Part shown: piece by piece, positions 33,955 through 46,270 of the stretch
Numbering within the stretch: the stretch's first letter is position 1
How the letters are laid out: each line of letters begins with the position of its first letter
Assembly (NCBI RefSeq): GCF_036785885.1
Contig: NC_092312.1
Location: forward strand, 10,496,001-10,560,000
Length of the DNA stretch: 64,000 nt
Source: Coffea arabica
Lineage: Eukaryota; Streptophyta; Magnoliopsida; Gentianales; Rubiaceae
Direction of reading: 5' to 3'
Notes under the pieces: model-generated
The model's input: only the letters and a program-made list of their open reading frames with translations
What the model was told of the DNA's origin: nothing
Databases searched by the model: none
Position numbers and translations under genes: made by a program

Positions 33955-34604
33955 GAATAGTTTTTTAAAGTAATTCTAAGTTAAGTGATCGCATTACTTA
34001 GACATGACTTAGTATGAAATTCATAAATATTCTTGTGAATGTGGAAGAACGACTTTCCCATTATTGACGCTAATTCATAGGAAAATGTTATTTGCACTAG
34101 CATTTTTATTAATTACCCTCTCACTATCGTTTTAATAATATAATTTTCATTTATTAAATCATATTATATTATAAAATAAATGGTGCATGGGAGTGCAAAT
34201 AATAAAAAGTGAAGTAGAAATAACATTTGTCAATTCATATTTATTTACTATTACTATTTCAAATTTGTTTCTAACTGTTCCTTCAGATTCAGTTTTATAC
34301 GAATTGGGCAATAATTTGCTTCTACAAGAAATATCTGCCTCCAAAAGAAAATGCTTGTCGTGATTGCTGACCCACTGGAGCCAAAGCCGATGATATCTAG
34401 AAATCGTATTCGGGCAGCTTCCGATGCAACTTCGAGGAAGCCCTACCCCATGATGCCACTATGTAGCGGTCAAGAACTTTATAACTGCAATGTAAAACAC
34501 CCCGAAACCCCTGATCTGTACCTTCGTTGGCATCTCCTTCCCCTACAGGCGCACCTTCCACCAAGAAACTTCGCTCTTTTATCGATCTTCTGCCCGTCGC
34601 TCAT

Positions 34605-34613
34605 TATTTAAAG
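34605..34613 (+). promoter_or_regulatory. TATA box of EF-hand gene 2
   Basis: TATTTAAAG about 92 bp before the start codon, the same position as in the first duplicate. Confidence 0.6.
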
Positions 34614-34696
34614 CCCTCTTACACCATTACTTTTTTCCCATCAACTTCTTGTTTCAGCCTCTCCTACCTGCATATCAATATTTGGCACGGAAATTA

Positions 34697-35041
34697 ATGG
34701 CATTAAAAGGCGATGTTATCGAGTTCGAAGATTTTTTCCCTGCAATGGTGGAGAAACTTGGCGCAGAAGGATTCTTGGATGAGCTGTGCAATGGGTTTAG
34801 GTTGCTGATGGATGAAGAAAAAGGGTTGATCACATTGGAGAGCTTGAAGAAAAATTCGGCTTTGTTAGGTTTGCAAGACTTGAAGGATGATGAATTGCAA
34901 TGCATGTTAGAAGAAGGGGATTTGGATGGTGACGGGAGTCTGAATGAAATGGAGTTCTGTGTTCTTATGTTTAGATTGAGTCCTGAATTAATGAAGACTT
35001 CAAGGATGTTTGTTGAAGAAGCTATATTGAATCAGTTTTAA
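34697..35041 (+). CDS. Small EF-hand calcium sensor, KIC/KRP1/PBP1-like (copy 2)
   Basis: 114 aa, single exon, collinear with copy 1 without indels. The canonical loop is DLDGDGSLNEME (residues 75-86) with all calcium ligands kept. Differences from copy 1 cluster just before the loop (LKDDELQCMLEEG against MKDDEFLSMIEEG) and in scattered conservative positions, so both copies look to be under constraint. Expected role: calcium-regulated binding of a partner such as a kinesin or protein kinase, as known for KIC and PBP1; the actual partner is unknown. The open frame extends upstream to 34649, but the MALKG start is used because it is shared with copy 1. Confidence 0.88.
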   Translation: MALKGDVIEFEDFFPAMVEKLGAEGFLDELCNGFRLLMDEEKGLITLESLKKNSALLGLQDLKDDELQCMLEEGDLDGDGSLNEMEFCVLMFRLSPELMKTSRMFVEEAILNQF

Positions 35042-35808
35042 ATAGGCTCTAATTTAGTAAACAAAAAAAAAATGGAAATTTGGATTTATATATGAATCAA
35101 GGGCCTCCATTCGAATGCTTGCATTATTAATGCTTCTCCAATTAATTTTGCTCCATCATAGGAGTAATTACTTGCTGTTGTGTTATGAAAATATTGATCA
35201 AATTGCAGTAGCTGTGCAACACTGAATTATATTTTTCACAAATGTGCATGTCTGAAGCCTGATTTTAGGTATAATTCATGTTCATCCAATGCCAACTTTT
35301 GGAGTGGCATCTCTAATGAGAGCCCGTGAGCCAAAAAAAAAAAAAAAAAAAAACCAAAAAAGAGAAAGATCGTCCAAGCACATATGGCTTTGCCATTTGA
35401 AGGGTTTCAACGATGCAAATTTGCACATGTGAAACCATTTTCTTTATTGGAAAGGAAAATCAAGACCTGTGAAAGGAGATAGGGAAATTAGTTAGCATTG
35501 ACCATTAAGATCCCACCGTCATAATTTATTGCACCACGCATATACGTGTAGTGTAACAAGGAAGCTTGGCTTTGTTTCTTGACATCACCTACCTGTCCAT
35601 AGTTTATTGCTAATCAGTTTTCTCGCGTGAAGGATTCACTTTTCCTCCCTTTTTTGGGTGGTTTTTCCCATCAATTAACACGGTTACTTGTGTCATTGCA
35701 ACTCATAATCTTCTTTGTTTAAGAGACTTGAGAGGCTTTGCTATCGTCTACCCAATTTGATTCTATTTCTAGCAAGAAGACCGAAAGGTTACGCGGAAAT
35801 AATTGTCA

Positions 35809-38800
35809 CTCAGAAATTAATAAGAAATACAGAAGCTCGGAAGTTTAAATCAAATATGAAGATATGCAGGATGGCCAATTTGCAAAGTTCTTGTGCATCT
35901 AATGCATAAATGGTCAATTTGCACAAATACAAGAAATTAAAAAAAAAAAGAAAATGAGATTTAAAATCTTTTCAAGTACTAAGCACAAAGAAGCAAGACA
36001 ACTTTCCGATGAGAATCAAGAATGTTTTATGTTAAGTTGTCCTTACTAAACCAAGCATATAACCGGACTTTGATAATGATGTGAACGCGTGGTGTGATTA
36101 ATCTACGACATTTTTCTCCTCTTCTTTGTTTCATTTTCTTATAAGATCTAGATAGGGAGACTAATGACAGTTTAAAAAATTTAGGGTAGAAAGTCTATGG
36201 CAAGGGAAAATACTTGAGCAGTGGCAGTTAATTGGAATATTAGTCAACAAATCTTTTCCTAGATTTTCATAACGATTTGCTTTTTATGTATTTCTACTTT
36301 TCTTCCTTTGTCACTTTTGTTTGTCACGATCACCAAGCTTTCTGGTGGTCAGTAACCCAACCCTTCTGTGGCAGTACTGCTATAAAAGATTCAAACGGGC
36401 AGGTAAAGATGGATATTTCCTTGGGGTTACCTCAAGTTTTAGGACCATGAAGAACTTACACGCTCAATCAAATAAAATGACAGCTATCATTTCAATTTCT
36501 ATTGTTCATGGAAAAGGACTGAAAACAGTTTCCAATTCAATGCTTAGCACAAAGATTTCTAAACATACCTATCGCTACCCCTGCTTTAGATATCAAACAA
36601 CCAAACATGTGCGAGCAAATTGAAAGTTGTCTTTTTGCTTTCTTCTGCTTGGTCGTAGAAAGTTGCAGGACATATTTTTGAACAAAACATTTTTATTTTT
36701 TGATTCATTAGAGACTGTAATAGCAAAAAGAAAAAAAAAAAAGTACAGAGTTTTAAAGTCAAACCGGAGAGTTAATGGTCGCTAACTAATGTTTGAAGGA
36801 ACCTTTCATGGACTGTGACAGGTGTCGAGCCTATATAACAATAAATCTACTCATGACACAAGATATAAATGAATATTTGTCTCCACAGGGATTAGGGGGA
36901 AAATTTGTCTCTCTCCAAGTAAAAACTAACTGGGGATTTTGGAAAATTAAAATTAAAATAAAATACTTAACGGATATAAAAATAATTAAACGGAAGCAAA
37001 TTAAATTTAAATCAAGGATTACCAAACTCTGGAAGTGGTTCATACAACTACTCAATAATGCAATGATTATTTCATTTATTTGTTAATAAACAAATTATAG
37101 TTGCCAAACAAGCAATGACAACCAACTTTTCCTTACCGTTTCGATAGTTAAAGTACGTCCTTTACCTACTTCCCTAACCAAGAAACAACTCTAAGTATGT
37201 CCATAAAATTTAATTTCTTGATTACATTAGAAACTAGAAATGCCTTGTTCCAATCAATAAACACACTATCAATGTTTATTTAAATTATATCATATGTTTC
37301 CCTAACATGAAACCAATCATGCTAGTCATCACTAACTTAAAATAATTAAACAATTACAGATTTAAATGCCCTAACTGGCAATAGTTTGTTAAATTGAATT
37401 AAATATTAGGCGCTTTTTATATCCAAACAACTAACAACTATGAAAAATTAAATTAGAAAACATACGAATACTAACACATAAAAAAATTAATAAAAACAAT
37501 TAGATTTCACAAATATAATTGAACCAAGTCCTTTGTTGTTTTTCAGCTAGAAAAGAGAGATTTAGTTGAGCATCGTCAGGAAAGCCAAGCAATTCCATTG
37601 AGTTCATTCACATAAGTGTTTTTCCAAGAAAATAATCAAGAAAAGAGAGATCTTGTTTAATGCAGAGTCACGACCCTCTCAGTCTTGCCACTTACCGAAG
37701 TACTAATCAAATAGGAGTCCGGCCTTTTTCTTTTTTCTTTTTTTTTTTTTCCATTTCCTACTTCGTATCTACTACTAATAATAAAGGCATATTGCGTCAT
37801 TAGAAAAAGAAACTACAAAAGATAATCGTTCACGTTTCTTAATCCAATACTACGACTAATAAAGATAATAAAAGTCTTCCAAATCTTCAACCAAAAATTG
37901 TCCATAGTTAACTCAAACTAATAAATCCTCGTGCGCGGTAAATTCTCAAGTCTACTGGACTTGAAAGCAGGTCCCGATCATGTCACCACCAAATTAATTC
38001 TTAACATACCGAAAAATTGCCCCTTTTAATCACGTTTTGGTCATTTTCCTACAATTAGTACGATTAACCAAATATAAATAGAATCTATTAATTAGCACAA
38101 TATTTGGCTAAAATCAAGGGAACAATAATGATAAATTTAATAATAAAAATACATCCTATTAGACTATATTGGGTACAGATTGCAGTTTTTATGTCCTAAT
38201 TCAATCAATATGGACATTAGTTTAAGTGATTATAAAATTCATAATTCGACATTCAAGAAGAAAGGGGGCTGATGTAGCATGTTAAATGCAGCAATGCTAG
38301 AATTTCCAAGGGGTTCTTGTTGGGCCACAAAACGCGCATCTGCTCCGCAAAGCAAATCTTGAAGTTTCGGGCTCCTTTGTTGCGACTATTTTCTAACTTT
38401 GTCAGCTTACTAACTCCATTTGCAGTAAAATTGGCGTTCTATTCACTCAAAGAAGGTCTGAGCTACAAGAGAGTAGTGTATATAATCCAATTTCGTCCCC
38501 TTCTGAGTTCGGCCTTTTGTTGTTTAATTTGTTTTAAGGTCCATTTTTTCTTCCAAAGTTGTCTAAAGTCTAAACTTAGATTGCAAAGTTTTCTCGACTT
38601 CCCTCAGAGGATCTCACTTTCTGAAGTCAAATAATTGACATTGTCCGTCCATTGCCTCATGTACATGGTTCTTCAAAAATCAGTAACTTGTTTTTGAGCG
38701 GAATGGTTTTATTTTTCGTCCATCTTTAAATCCAAAATATAAAGAAAAAGAAACAACAAGAAGAGAGATGAAAGGGAGTATGAGATATAGAGCCATGCAC

Positions 38801-39355
38801 CTATTTTGCTTTTCTGCCTTATTCATCACAATAAGTCCTAGCAAGAATTGGAAACCCATGCCCCGTAATTAATTGTTAAACTGAAGTACGTTTGTCTAAT
38901 TTCGATTGTGAAATAATTGATTACCGCACGTGTGTAAGAGTAATTTATCTGGGCAGTTAAGGTCCCAGTATATTCTCCTAGGGCAGGAGTAAACTACGAG
39001 CTACAAGGCAAAAGATGGCTAAGTAATGAAAGAATGTAAGATTTTTAATCAAAGATAGTTTCAGACACATCATATTACTATCTTAAGGGACATTAAGATT
39101 AAAGAATTGCAGTAGTAATTTAAAAGTTTCATTTATACTTCAAAAAAAGAAAAAAGAAAAAGTTCATTTCTGCTCAATAAGGGTTGTATTAATTTGTTTC
39201 TTTAGTTAGCACAAGAGTCATGCTAGTTAGGTACATAGCTTAAGAATCGGTGAACATTTTCTTCGCAAGTCAGATCTATGTTCAGTTTTCTTGGTAAATT
39301 ACTTTTTACTCCATCGTGGTTTAATGCAAACCTCTCCTGCTATTTCATGATTTAT
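35809..39355. other. Intergenic, no gene seen
   Basis: About 3.5 kb without a convincing gene. Open frames near 36321-36623, 36793-37086 and 38317-38634 have no recognisable domain and no partner exons. Near 39293-39355 a TTGGTAAATTAC start resembles the MITE family at 358-740, cut off by the hAT-like element. Confidence 0.4.
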
Positions 39356-39363
39356 GTTTTAGC

Positions 39364-40186
39364 TAAAGCTGGCAAAATGGGCCGGATGGGCGAGACTTGC
39401 TTGGGGTTGAAATAAAACTGAATCATATGGATTTGGGTCTAACCTTACTCATATGTGCTTTGGAACTAAATTGGGCGGGTTCACTTTGGAATGGTTTTAC
39501 ATTGATCCCGTCCAATGCCCAAATCTATTTTCTATATTTTTTCCTTTAATTCGATTTTATTTTTTTATATAACTTTAATATTTTTGTTATTAAATTTCTT
39601 TTGATCTTATTGTGAATTTATATTTTCCTAAATTTATTTTACATTCTAGAATGATCAATAATTACTTCAAAAGGACATAACATTTTGGTAAGAATGAACA
39701 TATCTTCTCCCTGTACTAAACCAAAGATTGAATGTTTTGGTGTATTCATACATGAAGTTGAAGTTTTCACTTCCTCAAAAGCATGTAAATAGCTAACAAG
39801 AAATAAACATGCAAGTGCCTTATACTCAAGATTCCCACCAAAAATTGAATTAACAAATAAAGAAAAAGATAGATATACAGCCATATTCCGACAGATATCA
39901 AGATAGCCAGGCACCGAGGCTGCTGAATATTTATCCTTATCACCGTCCAAGAATGGCAAGTCTAAATTGACTGAAATGCTGGAAATTCTTGGATAAATGA
40001 AACTTTTTGGGAAGATATTTGGGCCCAATGGGTACCCAAGTATTTCCCAACATATCCCATCAATTGATGGATATAATTGGGATATATCCCATTTTAAATC
40101 CAATATCAAATTATAATACCTATTCCACCCAAAGTTCCCTTGGGCATGAGTAGTGCTTTGGAACTTGGGATAAATTGTCACCTCTA
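39364..40186. mobile_element. hAT-like non-autonomous element with 8-bp target duplication
   Basis: The ends are TAAAGCTGGCAAAATGGG on the left and, reversed from the right, TAGAGGTGACAATTTATCCC. The flanks GTTTTAGC (39356-39363) and GTTTTAGT (40187-40194) agree at seven of eight positions, as expected for an aged hAT target duplication. The interior holds a 180-codon minus-strand open frame (39639-40181) starting with GTG inside the terminal repeat. It matches no transposase I know, so it is either chance or a captured fragment. Confidence 0.65.
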
Positions 40187-40194
40187 GTTTTAGT

Positions 40195-42134
40195 TCAGTG
40201 GAATGGTAACTTTTATGTTAAGGGACAACGGTTAAAAAAGTCGAGTGCATTTAAATTGGTTACTTTTAAGATATTTCTTTGGTATGATAATACATTTTTT
40301 AAACTATCTTGTTATTCATACATACGTCAACCGAAGAAAAGTAAGTAATATAGCACTATTAATATATGTACGTGTCTGTACATGCATAGATTTTGTTAGG
40401 ATGCCTTCCTACAGAGAGCGTCACTTCACATGTTTGGGAGGTAATGGGACATGATCTTATTGGTGAAGACAGATAACAAGAAACTCTAATTGTCGATAAG
40501 TTACCATTTTCTTGAAGACTGACGAGTGGTGACAGCATCCCTTGAACCTCCAGGTTGGTTAAGATTTAATTAACTTCACTGAAAACAAGCTCAAGAGACA
40601 TTTCCAACAGCAACCTAAAACTTTTCTTTCTCTTTCCCTCTTTTTGTTCTTCAATAAGCAACAGAAAATGTTTATCTGAACTCAGTTAATCAAGGCAAAT
40701 GGTAGCATCTACAGAGAACGTAAGTTATTTATTTAAACTTTACTGTGTTTATCCCACACTGGTTGTGGAAGAAGCAGGGTAATTGGCTATAAGTGTGAGG
40801 GAAATCCTTATCCCTTGAACTAATTTGCGGGATGGGAAGACCCAATATCACCCAACACTGGTATTAGAATCAGATTATGACAACTTCTTGTAGCAGTCAA
40901 ACATAATAGAATGAACTCCTTGTAGCAGTCACACGTACTAGAATGAAATGATGCCCATGGGATGAAATCCTGTGTGAGGGGGGGGGGGGATTATTGAATT
41001 TATCCCACATATCCTTCCAGTAGTCACACATATTCAGGTGAAATATTGCCCGTCAGATGAAAAGGAAAGGGTTGGGGCAATTCCAACCTAGATTCCAATA
41101 TGTGAGAGGAAGCATCATGCGATAAAAAGGCAGCTTGGTCTATCGCGGGATTAGCTGCATTTTATATGTTTCGGATCTATTCACTTACTTTTGAAGCGCA
41201 TATATAAGTAAGTGTTCATTTTCAAAATTACATTGGTAAAGTAAAGATATTTTTGGTATTCAATATGTTTATGAGTTTATCCCACATAGTTGAACTCAAG
41301 TGAAACGTTGCTTGTTGTGTGATGTGTAAGAAGGAAATTATTGATTCTGTCCCGGCCACATCGATTATGGAAAGGGCACTTGGCCTGTTTACATCACTTG
41401 TTGCCAAGTGCGAGCATTGGCTGTGGAAGGGTTAGGGATGCGACTTTGTTTGAGTTTATTTGACGAGTTCGAATAATCCTTATGCCGGACACTGTTGTCG
41501 CGAAGTTTGAAGACGACAGAAAAAGACAAGTCAAGATTTATACAATCAGACATATCTATGTGGACAAAATCTTAAAAGATGGAAGATTCACGTACCGACG
41601 TTCCCGCGTAAGGCAACGTTTCAATTCACTCGGGTCGGGTATGGTACAATTCAGTTCCGACGAAAGGTAGCTGTTCCGAGGTGAAACTCAAGGGCCACGG
41701 AGAAAGGCAGGTCAATATATTAGAGAAGTAAAGCATTACTGATTATCCCCAAACAATAATCTGGTGCTTGTGCCCCATTTAAAATTTAGGTGCGATATTT
41801 ATGAAATTAAGTTGTAGAATACCGAGTTAATTAAGTTCAATAAAATTTACAAAAGTTGGCTTGACCTTAATTCAATAATTGTATCTTTCAGCGCCTGCTT
41901 TGGCGTTCTTCAAATTCCCCCCTGTTATCGATCGACACAAGAAACTCACATTTGCCTAAAGAAATGAAATTTATAATCCAATTTGTAGCAATTAACATTC
42001 CCATCTATTAAATAAAATGTTGATTTTGTTTACATAAAAAAAAAAAAGGGTTTTACTTTTTCTTTTCCTTTGATGTACCAAAGACTCGTTAGCAATTGAG
42101 TTTTCACTATACTTATGTCTTCTGATTATGTAAT

Positions 42135-42177
<43 letters not shown>

Positions 42178-42727
42178 TCATAATATAATTCAAATTTGGA
42201 ACCAATTAATATGGTGATTCACTTGTTGATAGGGTTAATTACTACAACCACCCTTGGCGTCTGATATAAGTTCAAAGATGCGCTCCTGCATATTAGTTTA
42301 TCAATTTACAGAAATGATCCCCTCAACAATTAATTTTCTTTGTTTTGAAACAATTTAGAATTGGTGCGTTGGGAGAGAAATAGCAGAGAGGGAAGGTAAA
42401 CGCCGAACCATAGAACAAGAAAACAAATGCCCTTATTCATTGGGTGTTATCCAATTTTCTACTTCTCCTCAACCCCTCCAACTTTTTTTCTTTCTCCTTT
42501 TAAACATCCTTGCCCAAAACTATACCTCTCGCCACAGAATTCATTAGGCAATTCTTGAAATACCAAAATCGTTGGAGTTTGGCATAAAGATGTAGCAGCA
42601 CAGATCGACTTGTAAGTTACAGACGATCCCTTTATCTTTACCCAATACGAGAAGAAGTTGGTTATTTTTGTTTGCCAACGCTGGAAACCCATGCACACTC
42701 CAACCATACGCAGATGATACTTTTGCT
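40195..42727. other. Intergenic, possible worn LTR fragments
   Basis: No gene seen. From about 40750 to 41360 phrases recur with variation (TATCCCACA, GTAGCAGTCA, AGTGAAACGTTGC, GAAATATTGCC), suggesting old repeat sequence, perhaps LTR remnants, but I cannot set ends. A G run lies at 40980-40989 and a (CA)n(TA)n microsatellite at 42135-42177. The upstream region of the acyltransferase occupies the right part. Confidence 0.4.
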
Positions 42728-42735
42728 TATAAATA
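42728..42735 (+). promoter_or_regulatory. TATA box of the BAHD acyltransferase
   Basis: TATAAATA lies 63 bp before the start codon, at a plausible distance for a short 5' UTR. It is inferred from sequence and position only. Confidence 0.55.
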
Positions 42736-42790
42736 CTACTATTTCATGACCAGATGAGCCAATCCACTGGGCAACCAAAAAAAAAAAGAT

Positions 42791-45454
42791 ATGGCTCTCA
42801 AACAAGGCTTCGAGGTGAAGGTAACCTTGACTCAGGTAGTTGCTGCAGTGCTTCCGATGCAAGAACATTGGTTGCCGCTGTCCAACCTCGACTTGCTTTT
42901 GCCTCCCGTCGATGTCGGTGTCTTCTTCTGCTACAAGAACCCCTCTTCAGCTGCCACCACATTCGGGTCCATGACCAGCGCTCTTAAGAAAGCACTAGCC
43001 CAAACATTGGTTTCCTATTACGCTTTTGCGGGGGAAATGGTGCAAAATCTTTCAGGGGAGCCTGAGCTTCTATGCAACAATCGTGGGGTGGACTTTGTTG
43101 AAGCATTTGCTGATATTGAGCTTCGACAGCTCGACTTGTACAATCCTGATGAGAGCGTCGAAGGTAAACTTGTGCCCCAAAAGGAGCAAGGCGTGCTCTC
43201 TGTTCAGGTTAGTAATTTTATCTAAGAAGTTATCATTTCCAAGTCCTGATGACCATAAAAGAAATGCAGAATTTGTAAGATTTCTAACCAAGCACTTCTC
43301 GATTGATTCTAAATTCCGTTTAATTTGCTCCCTGTAAGTTTGTCACTTTTCACTTTTCCACCGAAAGATTTATGTTTTTGTATTGCAACATAAATTTTAT
43401 CGGAATTGCACTTATGAAAAGTAACATGATTCGGCATCGTGGCCGGCAAATTACCCTGCAAAAACTCATGCATGCTCATATTCGGGATTGCAAGTTCGTG
43501 CCATTTCAACCACAAATCATAGCAGATTTCTACGCTCCCTTCTGGGTATCGTAAAGATGAGATTAAATTCACTTTTGGATATCCAAAAACAAGAGTTATC
43601 AATTTTTAGATTATTTCAAGAGTTTAAATAACTAAATGATATTGTAAGATATAAGTCAATTAGAATCATAGATATAGTACCCCAAAAAGGGAACGTAGCA
43701 TTTTCTTAAATCATAAATTAGGTGAACGGGTTACTTGCTTCTCTGGTGATAATTGTTTTATTAGTGAAATGCTGGCAATAATGAGAGGTATTTTATCTGC
43801 TGAAATAAAAAAAAAACATTGAAAAACTACTTACAAGTTGTAATCATCAAATTTCGAAAAGAAAATATTGCATGCGTGTCTATTCTGATATGTTAGATTT
43901 TTATAAACTATTTTGATCCGGTTTGAGACGTTGCATTATGGCAATTTGTAAACTATGTTGAAGTTGAAACCATCTAAGGATGTTAATTAATCATCAATCG
44001 CTGTAGTGTTCATCTAACATTGTAGGAGGCCTGATTTAATAAGATATCTAATTAAGGAACCAAAGTTTGATTTACAACTGAAAATTTCAGTTGGACTAAT
44101 TCTGAAAGAACATAATACTTTAATTGATGAATAAAAAAAAAAAAAAAAAAAACCTTTAGTACCTCCTCTGCAATGCAAGCGGTTTGCTTGAGTGCTCCAG
44201 AAAATTTATTCTAGAAAATCTAGTAATCCAACTTCTTTTTTTTTTTCCCTTTTTTCTTTTGAGATATGTTTAGCTGCTGTTTAAATTAACTAATATCAGC
44301 GGATGAAGTTTTGATTTAGTGGCCAAAATTGAAATCCTAAAAATTAGAGACTTTGAATTTAAATCACTATTCTCCTCCATATTTCTTTTTAAATCCTTAT
44401 TCTCCTCCATATTTCTTAAATCCTACCTCTACCTGCTTTAAAAAAAAAAAAAAAAAAAAGTCATTGTTAACCAATATCTAACCCGCAGGCAACTCAACTC
44501 AAGTGCGGAGGACTGGTGATAGGATGCACGTTTGACCATCGGGTTGCCGATGCCTACTCGGCCAACATGTTTTTGGTGTCATGGGCGGAAATGGCTCAGT
44601 CCATGCCGGTAACTACGCTTCCTTCACACCGGCGGTCACTGCTGTCTTCTCGCCGGCCAGGGCACTTCGACATTTCAATTAACGACATGTACATGAAAAT
44701 ACCACAAATGCCACCTCCAGACAAAGAATTAAATGACCACATTAATAATAATCAGGCACCAATAAGTCGCATCTATTATGTCAAGGCCGAACAGGTCCAC
44801 CAACTACAATCACTAGCCAATGACGATAAACGTGGTAGTAAAAAATTTGTAAGGACTAAGCTTGAGGCCTTCACTGCCTTCCTCTGGAAATTAATTGCCA
44901 AAGGGACAGATGCAGGGGACAAATATTGCAGGCTAGGAATCGTGGTCGACGGAAGGACTAGATTGAATGATGGAGAGGAATCGATGATGAATAAATATTT
45001 TGGAAATGTTTTATCTATCCCATTTGGCGAAAAGAGAAACAAGGAGCTGAAAGAGATGAATTTAAGCATGATAGCCGATGAAGTCCACAATTTTCTCGAC
45101 GGGGCAGTGACAAGAGAACACTTTCTGGGGCTGATTGATTACGTGGAGGCTCACCGTCCTGAACCGGCATTTTCCAGAATTTATGGTTCTAAAGTAACCA
45201 GAGAAGAACCGGCATTTGTGGTGTCATCAGGGCAGCAGTTTCCAATAAGAAAGATAGACTTCGGGTGGGGTGTGCCAGTATTTGGCTCGTACCACTTTCC
45301 ATGGGGAGCACAATCGGGCTTTGTAATGCCAATGCCCTGTGCATCTGGAAATGGAGATTGGATTGTCTACATGCACCTTCGTCAAGAGCAGATAGAAGTG
45401 ATAGAGCTTAAGGCACCACATGTTTTTAGACCTTTCAGCCATGATTATCTCTGA
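42791..45454 (+). CDS. BAHD acyltransferase, coniferyl-alcohol-acyltransferase-like
   Basis: Exons 42791-43207 and 44489-45454 join at GTTCAG|GTTAGT and CCCGCAG|GCA in phase 0, giving 460 aa. BAHD enzymes move an acyl group from acyl-CoA to an alcohol or amine, in the cytosol. Catalytic HRVAD is at residues 156-160 and structural DFGWG at 396-400, both intact, and the length is normal for the family. The N-terminal block ([20 protein letters not shown], then [14 protein letters not shown]) recalls, from memory, petunia coniferyl alcohol acyltransferase and its relatives, so a phenylpropenol or hydroxycinnamoyl substrate is possible; the sequence does not fix this. The intron (1281 bp) holds a SINE-like copy. 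A broken paralog lies 11 kb downstream in the same orientation, beyond the LTR element. Confidence 0.92.
44301..44420 (+). mobile_element. SINE-like copy in the acyltransferase intron
   Basis: Box A-like TTGATTTAGTGGCCAAAA and box B-like TTTGAATTTAAATC are followed by a partly duplicated pyrimidine-rich tail (TATTCTCCTCCATATTTCTT occurs twice). Same family as 33340-33450. The ends are approximate. Confidence 0.5.
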
Positions 45455-45698
45455 TCAGCTCCATCTGATTTTCCACTGGATTAATTGGTTCGCTACAATT
45501 GATCAGACACAAGTAATGTATTAATTTGAGTTGAGTTCTTTTAATGGATTTCTTTGTCTTTTTTTAACTTTTGCCGAAGTTAAAATTGTACTCCCCATAA
45601 CTCCAGTTTTCTAGAATTATACGCTCGTGCACATGGAAAAAAGATTCTGTATTACTCCATTATTAATCATTGGTTTGGAATTGATGCTTTCGATAACT
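45455..45698. other. 3' flank of the acyltransferase gene
   Basis: Presumed 3' UTR and terminator region; AT-rich, with no other feature seen. Confidence 0.4.
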
Positions 45699-46270
45699 TT
45701 TTTTTTGTTTTTTTTGCGCAAATGCAACATTTTATTACTGGTACACAAGGGAACCCTCTAGCTGCGTATAAGAACCACTATTCCGTACATTCTTCACAAA
45801 GGACTGAGGAGGGAAAGCTAGCCCAAGAACTAACAAAGTTTGTCTAAAGGAAAACCCCATTCTAGTGCAAGTTCATAAATAGTTCCCTCTATTACTAGGA
45901 ATCTTACCCCAGGACTGTACCACATGCTGCACAGAGTTTACAATAGCATTCATAACGTTCACAGTATTTGAGGACTGCAATTGAAACATTCCTAACTCTC
46001 CATATACAGAAGATAAACAGTTACAGCAAAAACTAGCCTCTTGAACTAACTAATGATCAAATTAAAGAATCAGTTTGCCAGTAAGAAGCAAGTCACCTGA
46101 TCTCTTCCTCCCACCCCTAAACATTACACGCATCCTTTGAGCTTTCTGCCAAACTATTTGAGACAGATTACACTCAAAAAACAAGTGATCGAATGTTTCA
46201 CCAGCTACTTGACGGAAAACTCATTTGACATTGGCCACATGCATTCCCCATTTTATCAGCCTGTCCATAG
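45699..46270 (-). pseudogene. LINE 3' fragment with reverse-transcriptase zinc-binding motif
   Basis: Read on the minus strand, about 46205-46110 encodes GETFDHLFFECNLSQIVWQK followed by an AQRMRVMFRGGRKR segment, the HLFFEC...VW signature of the zf-RVT domain near the end of plant LINE ORF2 proteins. Stops interrupt the frame upstream and downstream. The fragment ends at an A-rich tail (T run on the plus strand near 45699-45715), as expected of a 5'-truncated LINE. The right boundary is approximate. Confidence 0.75.

Larger units (their letters stand above)
33955..35808 (+). repeat. Segmental tandem duplication, copy B (contains EF-hand gene 2)
   Basis: Direct repeat of 28629-30720, in the same orientation. 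It includes a matching 5' region with the TATTTAAAG box, the gene, and downstream text such as AGGGCCTCC and ACACGGTTACTTGTGT. It lacks the SINE found in copy A and has a longer A run near 35334-35353. Confidence 0.85.

Noticed and set aside
36321..38634. Open frames of about 100 codons between the EF-hand genes and the acyltransferase
   Set aside because: No domain, no supporting splice sites, and ordinary AT-rich composition.
39639..40181. 180-codon minus-strand ORF as a host gene
   Set aside because: It starts with GTG inside the terminal repeat of a hAT-like element, has its first ATG far inside, and matches no family that I recognise. Kept only as a finding.
40750..41360. Possible LTR fragments with recurring phrases
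   Set aside because: I could not find TG...CA ends, a target duplication or a partner copy, so no element is called.
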